Below, in pieces: positions 10,761 to 23,029 of a stretch of 64,000 bases of DNA. This DNA is from Aquilaria yunnanensis (taxonomy: Eukaryota > Streptophyta > Magnoliopsida > Malvales > Thymelaeaceae). A program made the position numbers and the translations under genes. Numbering within the stretch: the stretch's first letter is position 1; every line of letters starts with the position of its first letter. Under the pieces are notes generated by a model. It was not told where the DNA came from, made no database searches, and saw only the letters and a program-made list of their open reading frames with translations. The stretch lies in the NCBI GenBank assembly GCA_039654915.1, contig CM077594.1, positions 33,391,001-33,455,000 on the forward strand. Direction: 5' to 3'.

Positions 10761-13700
10761 AAAATATATTGAATGATCAGTTGTTGAAATTGGAAAAAAT
10801 AACTTTGATCTTACTAGCAACTCCGAATAAATAGTTTTTGTATTATACTGTTGAAAACAAGGTCAGATCCCAAGGAAAATTTTTAACCAAAAGCTTCTTG
10901 ATAGAAAATTGAAATAAAAGATTGGGAGTTTTTTTTTAAACAGGTGCTCAAATAAAATAATTGTAGAATTAAAATGAAATTAACAGTGCTAAAAATGCTT
11001 AGTTTTGAGTTGATTATCTATTCCAATTACGCAATTGATCATCGAACAAAAGTTAATCTTTAATTCAAGCAAATACGCTTGGCTCTCTTCAAACTAAAAA
11101 GAGCCCAACAATTCAATAGCAAAATTAACCCAAAAAAAAAGATTAATTTCTTAATTTTGAGGAATTAGACATTGAAAAGCAATTTCTAATAAACTAACAA
11201 TTAGCATGAAGAATAATGAGCTAAAAGTTTATTTCAGGTAACAATCTAAAAGCTTGAATAATTTAACGTATCTACTTCCTCTATATGTACTAATTGAAAA
11301 TAAAAATAATTTTCAATTAGTTCACTTGCATTGAAATCAAATTCTTATACTAAGTGGTTTGAAAGAAAACCAAGAAAATTTGATGCTAATTAGAAATTGG
11401 CTCTAAGTGGAAATTTGATACTAAGCGGTTTGGAAGAAAACCAAGCAAATTTGCAATCTCAGAACCCATTCAATGAGCAAGAATAGAAAAATTAATTACA
11501 GTAAATCTAAATCATGAAGAAAAAGATTTTTAACAAATTAAAATTAATTCTCACAACTGGTGTTGGCAATGGAAATTGTGCCCTTGAACTAAATCAAAAA
11601 ACTACTCAGCCATGTCTTGAAGAAAAGCACAAGAAATATAGAGAAAAAAAAGCCTAATTACAAAGAAAGCTCTCTTTTTACGTTTTCTCCATCTCTCTTT
11701 ATTTGAAAAAATTCTCATAAAAAATGCATTAAAAAAATAAAGCTTACAACTACGAGATACCTAACTTGAACATGTCAACTGCTTAGGTTTTGTGATTTGA
11801 TTCAATAGTTGGGTGAACGATCTCAATTGAAATTAGGTATGAAAATTTTCAAACACCCGGTTTACCCCGTTTCACTTAGATCCTAAAGGGTTCGGCTATA
11901 TTCCATTGCACTTGTTTGGCTCCTAAAAGCCTACAATATATTCAAGCCCAACATATCTAAATACTTTTCTACCCTCATATTTTAATGGAAAGTAACTAAA
12001 TTTCCTCCATGATTAATGAACACCACGGATAACAAATCCCTACGTAAAACAAAAAAATAATGGAGTAATAAGTTACTCATGCAAGAATAGATACCTACCT
12101 AAGAACTGAAGACTTTGTGAAGAATTCTTCCATCTCTGATAAACTTTTGGATGGTTCAATCAGACAAACCTGACCATCAAACTTAAGCAAAAAAAGCAGG
12201 CAATTTATCTCACCTAACTTTTCGGTTAAGGCTTCAATTTTTTTTTATTAAAACCTCAAACCTTCATATCTTGTAAAGAGGAAGTGATTAAAGCCACTAC
12301 AAAAAAAAAGTAAAACTGAAGTGAACCTTCACCACTCCATGGACAATTTTACATATCTCTGTTAGGGAAGCCGTCTAATTTTTCCACTGGTATCAACATA
12401 TGATCAACAGGAACACCATGCTCTCTCGATTCTGTGACCATTTCTCAACCAAACCCTTAAAGAACCTAAGTCACTGTCAAGATAGCTCCTTCATAGGTAG
12501 AAAATATATGATGATATGTCATCCTATCATGTCACTCAACCAACATACCAGCATATTTGACATGTCACATTTTCTATCAGTCACTGGGGCATCATTGATG
12601 GATAGTGGTAAATTTGCAGCAAAATCAAATATGGATGTTAAATATAAGACAAAAAAAAGTTGTATGGTAACATCGCTTTATGGGGTATACATCAATGGTA
12701 AATTTACTTTCTTTCTCAAAGAAATCTTAAAAAATCTAAACATAATTTTTGAGCTAAAGAGAGTAAGATAATTCCATATCCAAGGGTCTTCAAAACTCAG
12801 CAAGAGGAATTAAGCTCGCAATCTACTAGGCAATAGCAACTCAAAAGAAGATAAGTCCATGAAAACAATTCCTTGACAAACTAGCAACAGTCACCTCTCA
12901 AATCTTGATAAAAACATCAAACTTATACACCCAATAAAGATAACAAACCCAATAGATAAGAACTCAAAAAGCACAAATAATCCACAAACTCATGGAAGAT
13001 GAGAAATCAATTGAGAATTTATTTCTTGTTTTGATTTTAATTTATTTTTTTGGTTTTTTTTCTTTTCTTCTTTTTATTTTTGTATTTTTGTTGTGGTCTA
13101 TCATTTTGCGAGTGTATCAAGGGAGACTCTATATACCTACACTACTAAGTCAACACAACTCAAAAAGTTGTCTTTGACCATACCCATGCTTCTAGCACCT
13201 TTTCAAGTAGTGATTAACTCTTTTCTTAGGAGAAGACTCCTACCTACTTCAATACTCAGAAGTGGCGGAATAACAAATTTTTATTCATCAGAAAAAAATA
13301 ATTAAAATATTTTTTCTGAAGTGATTCAAATCATCCACCAACCAAAACAAACCACATATCCAACTTGTTAAGCTCATAATCAAGCAAGGTTTAAATCAAT
13401 GTACTAAACATAGAAATTTGATGTAAACATTAGCTTCTCAAGATAATTATCAACTAGCTTTATGAAAAATTGCAAAAACAATTTATATAAGATTTGAGAG
13501 TTGCACAAGGACTAATAGATTACTAACTTAATACTCAAGATGAGCATTTAATAACCAAAAAATGAAATTATCTTAACAATTCAAATCAATGCTCAAAAGT
13601 ATCAGTAAAAAAATTTTAGTTCAAAATTTTAAAAACAAAAAAGATAATAAAATAAAAAATTAGGGCCCAAGATACCTACTTCTCCACACTTGAATCAAAC

Positions 13701-13900
13701 ATTGTCCTCTTTCTTGACACTAAGAGCAAGATGGGCAAAAGAAATGGTCCTACCTTAAAAGGTGATGTCACAGTGATTCGTCACCCAAAATTGGACTTCA
13801 GCTTGCTGCCCCTTGTGGTCCACTTCACTTCCCGCCTAAAACGGTGCTGGTTGATGGTGTGGTCATAGTCCACACCAACCTTTCCCAGTGCACTAACAGT
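10761..13900. other. AT-rich non-coding DNA, no gene seen
   Basis: Long A/T runs and stops in all frames. The open frame of 123 codons at 12400-12771 has no recognisable domain. An imperfect duplication (ACTAAGYGGTTTGRAAGAAAACC) occurs at about 11350-11375 and 11421-11445. The text near 13665-13710 (CTTCTCCACACTTGAA ... CATTGTCCTC) resembles phrases I associate with Athila-type gypsy non-coding regions. This is a weak recollection, not proof. Confidence 0.4.
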
Positions 13901-15239
13901 TAATGTGGATGCACCAAATCTCTCTATACTCTTAAATATGTGAACTTATAGGCAAGTGCACATATCATCAAAGTATAAGAATGGCAAGTACCATGGTCAT
14001 TTTTTCCAAAGAATGGAGTCTACCACACTTAGCCTTTCTACATTATCTACTCAACAACTGAAGATGTTTATTTAACTAACTAACAAAAAATTAACTAAAC
14101 TAACTAAAGTAGCAAAAATAATTAAGAACTAACTACTAGCGCAAACAAAAGAATTCAAACAATTAACAATAAGATAGCTCACACTCGTAATCAAATCCCT
14201 ATAGAAATGCCTTGTGTTGCTTTTATTTCAATTTGATAGGATTATGATTAAATTTGACCGTGGAGCACTACCTAAATTAAATTAGCTCCTTATTATTCCC
14301 GTTACGTTAATTTTTATTCTTAAGACACCGATAGGCTGTCTAGGCATACCGTGCTTCCTAATAATGCATTTCTTGTTGTGCAACCCACTACTAGGCTTCA
14401 TCCTAGTCCAGAGGCATTATATTGCACATATTACTACCGATTATGATGATATCACTTCAATCCAATGGTGATCCACAACAAAGACTAACACGGCCATCCC
14501 TGGCCTCTGCCCAGGAATCCCTGTGAGAGCTGGTCTCACGGTGGTTGCAATTCACTAGTTGTATATGTGTGCAGATTAAAATCCCATGATACTAGTTGAT
14601 TATCCTAGAATATGCAAGATGCATGTTCTTCATGCTTTGACTTGGATTAATAAAAACATAAAGCATTAACTTCACGAAGTAATTTCTACAGAAAATAAGT
14701 ACAAAAATCCAAAGCATACAAAATCAACATTTATGTGAATTTACTACACATAACAACTCGTGGGAGCATTCATACATAGAGTAGACAAATGCCCTCACCT
14801 AAGAGCAACCCTAGAGTCTAGGATTCTTCATAACATAGACTATGGAGGCAACTAAAGTACTGTATATATACAAGCCTCAACTGAGATCTTCTTTAACTAA
14901 CTCCCACCTTGGATGTGAATCCTAGTGGCGAGTCTCAAAAACCCTTGTCCAGTGCTACTAGGCTCTGTAGCCAAAGGAATACTCTAGTTAGTATTGTTAG
15001 TTGACCAAAAAACTACTCAAGCATACTCATGTAAACTAGAATCCCAAGGATTCTCAAATGCAATACCTATACACAAAAAAGCCATTACTGCAATAACCCT
15101 CAACGGTTACCTGATCCAACAACTTCTGAATCTGCACAACATAACTAGGGAGTGAGAACATAACATTCTTAGTAACGGGGCAAGAAAATTACTAAGGATG
15201 CCACATATGATAACATATGTAACCTACTGTGAGCTCATA
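13901..15239. other. non-coding, probably decayed LTR or UTR sequence
   Basis: No coding potential. The block near 13935-14030 (ATAGGCAAGTGCACATATCATCAAAGTAT, broken over several words) is of the kind seen in Athila-type LTRs. No matching second LTR, TSD or primer site was found in the window. Confidence 0.35.
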
Positions 15240-17683
15240 CAGCCTGAAGGTCTAATATATGCATATATTTAGGTCCCTTGAGACCTCTCCTCATTCTTAT
15301 CCTTAAACTACAAGGCATTCCCTTGCCTACTAGCAAGCTGCGCTTGCTAGCCTAACTAGTGATAAATCACTAGTTGAACCTCTCCCTTAGTATGTTATGC
15401 AGGGGAATAATGTTGGCACTATTGTAGACTAGGTTATTTAGACCTTGTAGACTAGGTGCGCTAAGATTTCACCTTGCAACCTTGTGGCTACGGCACGACT
15501 AGGTCGCCAAGAGTTCTAAACCTTTCACCCGAGCTAATGGTACTTAGCTATGCTCATTTGCAACTAGTTTCCTTGCTTATGGCTCAAGCAACCATAAAAT
15601 CTTTCAAACCTTAAGGAAACACTTAAGTCTCGAGGGACTTTTGGAAGTCTCAGAGTACACCTGGCATACTTAGGCCCCAAAGCACCTTAAGAACTCCCCT
15701 AGGTCTCACTTCGATCACCCTAGCAAAATTTGAGAAATTCTGCCATCTTGCCTGTGGTGACGCATCGCCAACTATTGGCGACATGTCGCCATATTTGGTA
15801 ACATTCGAACCATATTTGCACAATTGGTGACGCGTCGCGAACTGGTGCACGAAATTGGCAATGCATCGCCAATCTATGAATCTGCAGAATTGGCACACAT
15901 TTTACTGTTACAAACTTTGGACACATAGCAAACATAGTAAACATGCTTGGAAAGCCTCCAAATTTCACACACACATAGATCATGTTGCATAGAACATAAC
16001 CAACTATCAGAAGCCAAACTACGATGTCCCATAACATCATCCAAATCCTCTCAAACCTTATAGTCCACCACAATTCAACCATATCCTCTAACTAATGCTA
16101 TTGCTAGAATCATTCAAATTCTTTGAGCAAACTCATGTCAATAGCATTAATTGGTCTTCAAGTCTTAACTCCCTAACCTCAACTTCAAGTAACCAGCAAG
16201 AATCAACCTCCTGTCCAATCTACTAAGTTCAACAAAGTATCACCTAAGTTCCAATAAAAAACATAGACACCAATCATCAAAACCTTGCTTCCTAACCAAA
16301 ACCCAAGCTCCAAACTAACCAAATAGCATGAATTCAATCAAGAACACATTGGTTACCTTGTTCTAAAAATAGGGGATATGAGAAAACACACTTCCAAGCT
16401 CCAAACCATGGTTTAATGCTTGAAATGAACTCCTCCTAGCTTATATACTCTTGATAGCTCTTCTTGGCACCAAGAAATCTTGATTTCAAGGTTGAATTGA
16501 GAGAAAAATAAGAGTGAGAAGGTTGGAAACGAGATTATGGCAGCCATAGCCTTACTTTCCCCTTCTTAAATCCTCACTTAACCTCCAAGCCACCAAAGTA
16601 TTAAGCTTAACACAATTAAACCCCCATCTTTTGGTAACTTAGTTATTCTTGATTAATTCTTGTTTATTTCATCAAGTTTGGGGTAAGGTTGAAAGTTAAT
16701 TTATAAAAACTCATTTTAGACACTCGGGACTCATCCCAGCTATCCAGGGTGCAAAATTACCAATTTGCCCCTGAACCTCATTTAGTGCCTTAACTTCCTC
16801 GGAACTTGGTGAATTTTGCTAAACTTGCCTATGCTTGGTATGTAAACTTGAAATTAGGTTCCAAACTTAATTTAGAACACTTTACCTTCCCTAGGAGTGC
16901 CTGCTACTAGGAGGTCCATAACAAAGACACCGGATATACTTGTTGGATGTTCATAATCCTACATTGAGTTAATAGGCTGACTATTATTAATCAATGCATC
17001 AAAGAATCTCAAGAAAAGCATAATCAATTTAAACCAAAAAGTAATGACAATCACAAAATCATCAATAGGTTCATCCACACTAAGCATGAGTAGAAAAATT
17101 TAGCTCCTAGTGTCACAAAATAAAAGTAATAGAATCTAAGAAAACCTGAGAAAAGAAGTCTCCATCTCTGAATTACTTCTCCTCCAAGGAATCTTTATTT
17201 TGGCATGCATTTAACAGTGCTAAACATCAAAGCTACCTCTGGTAGCCTTTCTTTAGGAAAACTTTCTTATTTTTCTATGTTTATCCATTTCTCCTTGACT
17301 CTCAATTTTGTTTTTAATAAATAACCCAAAAACCCTAATCAGTAGTCAAACATGGTTTGGTACTCAACCGTGCAACTCTTCTAGAACTTAAAATCTTACC
17401 AATTAAAGACACAGTTTGACTCATCTTCATGTAGCTCAAACACGGGCATGTAAAGAGGCATGTATGGCACTGCATGGGCATGCTGCAAGGCATGCCTAAT
17501 CCAAACTTTGCCAAAAACTTGCAATTCAACTCTGAAACTTTGTAGAAATCCTTCCTAACACCTAAATGAAACTGAAATATGACATTAAAATAAAATATCA
17601 ACAAATTAAGGCCCAAATCCGAACATGAACACATCAAAAGACAAGAAAATATAAAGGAAATGCGTATAGAAAATGTACCTAAA
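15240..17683. repeat. decayed, probably minus-strand LTR-like DNA with repeated GCGAY...TCGCC motifs
   Basis: The part at 15240-15660 is an inverted relative of 10440-10760. From 15757 to 15870 the motif GACGCATCGCCAA or a variant of it occurs four times (near 15758, 15780, 15828 and 15860). Minus-strand open frames of 82 and 120 codons here have no known domain. From 16380 to 16930 the text resembles LTR/UTR sequence (CAGCCATAGCC, CACTCGGGACTCATCCC). The segment 16931-17683 is plain AT-rich DNA. At 17684 it changes abruptly to Tekay-like LTR sequence. Confidence 0.4.
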
Positions 17684-18133
17684 TGTCAGAATTTTGTAAC
17701 CAACTTAAAAAATCTATAACTTGGTCCATATGTGGCCTATTGATGTAAAACTAAATTCCCTGGTTTGGTTTAAGTCTCTACTTGATAATGAAGCAAAGAA
17801 AATAAGGGGCAGATAGCTAGATTAATACAGTTTTTGGAGGAGGTTTCAGGTGCAATGGCTGGTTACTTAAACTTAGCAAGATTGGCTAATGTGTGGTAGC
17901 CAAGATTAAGACTTGTGCTAATGTTTTGCTTCCTTGCTGCGATGGTGTGCATAAAATATGAATATATGTGTAATGGTTGGACCAATATGCATGCATTTAT
18001 ATAGTGCCCAAGAGGGCCACTTGGGTATGCACATTAAAGGTATTATTCTGATGGCCTGTGGAACATACCAACCCTAGGAGTTTTAAATGCATAATTTTGG
18101 CACCATAATTGGACTACCATGTAGTGGGTAATA
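17684..18133 (+). repeat. truncated 5' LTR of element 1
   Basis: Homology to the last 450 bp or so of the 2.45-kb LTR begins at TCAGAATTTTGTAACCAAC and ends GTGGGTAATA (GGTAACA in element 2). The first 2 kb are missing. No target duplication can be paired because the 5' end is lost. Confidence 0.8.
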
Positions 18134-18138
18134 GATCT

Positions 18139-18157
18139 TGGTATCAGAGCATGGTTT
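18139..18157 (+). promoter_or_regulatory. primer-binding site, initiator tRNA-Met type (element 1)
   Basis: TGGTATCAGAGCATGG begins five bases after the LTR end. TGGTATCAGAGC is the standard sequence complementary to the 3' end of plant initiator tRNA-Met, which primes minus-strand synthesis. Confidence 0.88.
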
Positions 18158-18301
18158 GCACATTTAGAAGTACATATAGTTGCATTATGCATGCTAGCGA
18201 CATACATGATCTTAGTTTGCTCAGCTACTAATGTCAACTACCATTAAAGTACCTTTAATCTTTACATGTGCTCTATGATGAATCATGAACAAGAAGTAAG
18301 C

Positions 18302-19664
18302 ATGGTTATCACAAGGAGAGAGGTATCACTCCTATGGCATCCTACTAAGCCCAGGCAACAAAGGCACAGACAGGAAAGGGGGAATCAGGGCCAACAGAGG
18401 GCACTAAACCTTAAGGTCCCATAAGTCTGGTTAGAGCTTTAAAGGAACCTAGCTCTAATGAATGAAAACTTAGCAAGGCTAATACAAGCACAACAACAAT
18501 AAGTCCAAGTAGCACCAGCAGAACTAGTTCAGAATTTACGACAGCAATTAGAAGAGGAGGCTTCTAGAAGATTGGAAAACAAAAATGGTGAGGTTGATGA
18601 AGTGGAAGATGAACATAAGAGAAATCTTAAAGGAAGAAGAGTGAGATCTGAGATTGGTCATGTGTTTATGACCAATCCCTCAGTCTATGACCTTTCCTCC
18701 ATTAGGAATTAGATTGAGGAAGACCATGAGAGAAGAAAGAGTCTCACAGATCTTTGAGATAGAGAACTAAGGATCTGGAAGGCAGCGATGAAGTTAGAGT
18801 ATTGGAGAGGTTCCAAGGATTAAGGCCTCCACTGTTTGAAGGAAGAGCAGGACTAGAAAGAAGTGAGTAGTGGTTAATCTTCATAGAAAATATGTTTGAG
18901 AGGATGCCACTCAGATCGACCAAGAAGGTGTCACTTGCTACTTACAATTTCGTAGGTAGTGTAGAGATGTAGTAGAGAAATACCATAGATAGATATGCTG
19001 TCAAGAGTTCACTCAGCTTTTTCAGGAGTAGTACATCAGTGATGTTGTCATGGACATGAAGCAAGCTGAATTTAATGCTCTATGGTAGGACAACTTGAGT
19101 ATCCTAAAGTATAAGCAGAAATTCAATTAGTTAGTAAGATATGCTCCTCAATATCATGGACTAGAGGAGTTGAAAGGAAAGAGATTTGTCAGAGGCCTAG
19201 GATCAGACATCAGAAAGGCTGCAAGGAGATTTGGGCCATTGACATATTATGAAGTACTGCAGAAGGCTCTATTAGCAGAGCAAGAGGAGAATGAGACTAG
19301 GTACTTTGCAAATGGACTAGGGGAAAATTGTCAGACAGGAAGCAAGCAAAAGAAGCCACCACATGGCAAAGGAGTAGCCAAGAATTCCAATTTTGGCGGT
19401 GAGGGCAAGGTTAAGGGGAAGTTCTCTACCCTAAGGTGCCCTAAGTGCAAGAAGTTTCATGGAAAGAAAACTTGCCACTTTGACAATCAAGCATTTCTGC
19501 GATGTCGTGCAATGGATCATTGGATCAAGGATTGCCTACATGTTCAAGGAGGAAGGCTAGAAAGATCAAAGTCAAGTAAGGCTTGCTGGAGTAGGACCAA
19601 GAAAGGAAGCCCCCAAGGAGGACAACAGAGACTAGTTCCTCCAGTGCCACGGCCTCCAGTCTAG
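18302..19664 (+). pseudogene. gag: gag pseudogene of element 1
   Basis: It starts at the ATG of MVITRRE, the same start as MVTTRRG in element 2; Tekay gags typically begin this way. Several stops and at least one frameshift follow. The best preserved part is 19170-19664, with FVRGLGSDIRKA, then CPKCKKFHGKKTC, then FLRCRAMDHWIKDC. The last two are the zinc-knuckle region. In the second, C-x2-C-x4-H-x4-C has lost its central cysteine (RCRAMDH where element 2 has RCGSMDH and an additional Cys two residues earlier is Leu). It would have packaged genomic RNA in the particle. Confidence 0.82.
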
Positions 19665-19724
19665 AGAGCTGGCAAAATGTTCCAACTGGAGAAACTAGAA
19701 ACACCATAGTAGGGAGGAGCACTA

Positions 19725-20421
19725 AGAGGTAACATTTTCCTAAATGGTATGCCTGTTAGTATCCTATTTGATGCTAGTGTGTTTATGTCTATAATGGCTA
19801 GGAAATTGGTGGATGCCACGAATTTGCCTATTGAAGTCATGCCTAGTATATCCTTAGTGAAAATAGCAGGTAGTCAATGTCTTTTCACTAGTGAACTAGC
19901 TAAGGATTGTGAGCTAGTACTAGGAAATACAAAGGTTATGACTAGTATGCTAGTGTTGAACATTCCTAAGTATGATATAGTACTGGGTATGAATTGGCTT
20001 GTGATACATAACATAAGAATTGATTGTGCTAAGAGAGAAAACATTGCCTGATGGTCAAGTGCATGCATTAGTAAATTCTAAGGAATTAGTGTATGGAATA
20101 CATGACATGGAACTAGAGGTATTAGATTAGATACTGTGATTTCTAAGCATGATTACTGTTATGCATTGAATGAATTACACTATGAAGAGGAAGTTGAGAG
20201 AATACTTGTAGTGAGAGACTTTCCACAAGTCTTCCCAAAAAAACTGCTAGGTATTACACCACTAAGGGAGATTGAGTTTGAGATCAAGCTGCAACCATGA
20301 GCTACTCGAATATCCATACCTCCTTACACAATGCTTACCGTAAAGATGAATGAGATCAAGAAACAACTTGATGAACTTCTTCAAAAGGGTTCATAAGGCC
20401 CAATGTTTCACCGCGCGGAGT
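19725..20421 (+). pseudogene. protease and N-terminus of RT, element 1 (cut by element 2)
   Basis: The protease frame 19749-20051 reads VSILFDASVFMSIMA, where element 2 has FDTSASMS, so the catalytic D-[ST]-[GA] triad is altered to D-A-S. It continues PKYDIVLGMNWL. After a frameshift near 20050 come the blocks VVRDFP-like, EIEFEIKLQP, and NEIKKQLDELLQKG, the start of RT. The text stops at GTTTCACCGCGCGGAGT (20421), exactly where element 2 begins. It resumes at 29615 with GCTCCAGTGCTCTTTGTG, encoding the next residues (APVLFV). Confidence 0.85.
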
Positions 20422-22863
20422 TGTTACCACCACACAAAAATGGAGAATTACAAGTATGTCATTGTGGCTAAAAACAATTATATTGTGTAATTCTCACCAT
20501 AGTGATTGAAGTGTGGGGGGTAAAAAGCATGATCAACAGCTCCTTAAAAGTGTTCCAAGTTAGTAACATGGCCCCCAAGAAAAGCCTTAAGGATTGCTTG
20601 TTTGTCAAGCAACCTATGGACTTTTTTGTAAGGTTTTGGAAATTCGGGTACTCAATTGTAAAACTTTCATAAAAGAGCTTTGGAGAGTTATGGGAAGGAT
20701 ATGAATAGTATAAAAGTGCTATTGGAGGACCAAATTGCTCATGGAAGACAACTTTGGACAAAGGAAACACTAAACACATTAGGGACCTAAATGTCCTAGT
20801 GTAAACCATAAGGTGTTCAACCGTTTGACTTAAGTCAAAGGGTAGAACTGTGGGGTTATCCCACCATGGGGGAGGTAGCCAAGACTTGATAAATAGTCAA
20901 AAATATTGGGCACATGTGTACCAATGAGATTAAGACAAAGAGACCATAATTAGTGAGAAGGAAAATGACATAAAGCAAGGTTAAGCTTGTTTGAGTGTGT
21001 TTTGTGCCCTTAAGCTCATCTAAGGCCATTTAAGTGGCCAAATCACTTATTTCTCTCCCATTTTCATCCTCCTCCATCCCAAGAACACAGCCACACTTCC
21101 TCCATACCCACCATACCTTCAAACTTGCAATTGATTGAAATTGAAAGCAAAAGGTAGCAATTGGAAGCAAACTATAGCTTGATTTTCTGCCTACCCACTT
21201 TGGTAAGGGTTCTCTTGCTCTCATCAGCTATTTTTTGTATTTCTAAGAAACCATGGAGCTAGGACTAAGCTCAGAAGAGAGCCATCATCTTGATGAACCA
21301 AGCTTAGTGAGTGGAGTTTTGTGACCTAGTGTGAAGTGCACAATGATGGCAGTGAAATGAGGGTTTCTAGAGCCCAAAGTTAGTACTAACTAGTGTTAAA
21401 ATCCTCCTAAGACCAAGCATTAGCTTGAGGAGGGCTACCAAAGTGATTTATTTAATTTTATTACATGTTTTATGGACTAATCTATGGTTATTGTTCCTGC
21501 TGCATTTCATGTGTTTGTTGGTTGTGAATGGCTGCTGCATTTGTTTGCTATATCTTGTATATATGCATTTTTTTTTGTGTTTTAGTTTCTTTGGATGCTG
21601 GTTTTAATTAGGATCATATTACCTTAAGAAACCAAGTGCTAGCCATACTAAGTTTCTCAATGAAACTTACTGCCCTCATTTCTATCATTTCAGGTCTAGC
21701 AGAAATATCACATTCAAACTAACCTTTGTGGTTTGATTTTTGATTTGAAATTTCAGGGACTTGAACTTACATATGTATAGTTGTGATCTGGAAATTTTGG
21801 TGATTTTAGGAGCACATTTGGTATTTTTAATGGTGGTACTTATTGTGTTGTGCACCAGCTGTCTAGCATCCTGTTCTAGAGTCCATTGTGTCTTAGGCAG
21901 TCCCGTAACCTAGGGTAAGTATTTAGCTGAGTTAAGACCATTTTTTAGTGAATGTATGCATGTACATATAGTGTATGTAAAATGAGTCAAGTATGTGAAC
22001 ATTTGTGTAATGTTTCGGCTATGTAAGTAATGTGGTGCAAAGCTGCGTAAGTGTGAATGATGGGCTGCTTACTTGTAAATTATGTTTTAGCCACATGGTT
22101 GTTAAATGTAGGGAAATATATTTCCTATGTGTAATGGACATATATGGGATAAAATTTGATGGTTTTCCCCTTGTGACTGCAGTGTTTGCACACTTATGAA
22201 ATTTTGTATGGGCAAAATGGTCATAAAGTAACTAAAATTTTGACTTTGCACTTAAAGTTCTATATGTCCCGGTGTAGAAACAATCTTAGTATGAAATTTT
22301 GAGCACACCTAGAGTACATCTATAATCTGTACTAGCATTTGGAATTTCTGAATTTGGATCGTTGTAGCCAAAGATATGACATTACAAAGTTGGCTAAGTT
22401 ATTATTCATTTGGTCAGAATTTTGTAACCAACCTAAAAAATCCATAACTTGGTCGATAGGTGGACTATTGATGTAAAATAAAATTCCCTGGTTTTCTCTA
22501 AGTCTCTACTTAATAATGGATCAAATAAAATAGCGGGCTACATGGCTATAATGATACAGTTTATTATTGGAAGTTATAGGTGCAATGGTTGGTCACTAGA
22601 ACTTAATATGATTGCCTAATGTGTGGTAGCCAAAATTAAGACTTGTGCCAGTGTTTTCCTTTTTTCCTGCCATGGTGTTCATGAAATGTGTATACATGTG
22701 TAATGGTTGGGTGAATATGCATGTATTTACATAGTGCTCAAGAGGGCCACTTGGGTATGCACACTAAGGGTAGTGTTCTGATGGCCTACAGAACATTACA
22801 AATCTTGGGAGTCTAAATGCAAAATTTTGGCACCATAATTGGACTACCCCGGAGTGGGTAACA
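20422..22863 (+). repeat. 5' LTR of element 2
   Basis: TGTTACC start and GGTAACA end are reverse complements of each other (7-bp terminal inverted repeat). It begins with the conserved hairpin (20443-20495). TATAAAAG at 20709-20716 is a possible core promoter. The open frames inside it (for example 21425-21607) have no recognisable product. Confidence 0.9.
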
Positions 22864-22868
22864 GAAGT

Positions 22869-22880
22869 TGGCATCAGATC
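22869..22880 (+). promoter_or_regulatory. primer-binding site of element 2, two mismatches
   Basis: TGGCATCAGATC stands where element 1 has TGGTATCAGAGC. Two substitutions from the initiator tRNA-Met complement are visible. Confidence 0.8.
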
Positions 22881-23029
22881 ATGGTTTGTACAGGTACATA
22901 GCATATAGTTGCATTGCATGCATCTACATACATGAACTTAGTTTGGTCAGCTGCTAGTGTCAAGTACCATTGAGATACCTATGATCTTTATATGTGCTCT
23001 ATGATGGATCATCAATGCAGGAAGTAAAC

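Noticed and set aside
12400..12771. 123-codon + strand ORF as a host gene
   Set aside because: No recognisable domain, AT-rich, no splice or promoter context, surrounded by stops and repeats.
15650..16082. Minus-strand ORFs of 82 and 120 codons
   Set aside because: They lie within LTR-like repetitive sequence, and the translation is low-complexity and cysteine/tryptophan-rich without a known pattern.
20468..20809. Minus-strand ORF of 113 codons, with relatives at 27196-27507, 32483-32707 and 38619-38861
   Set aside because: It recurs because it is in the LTR. Reading frames break differently in each copy, and there is no conserved start or stop.
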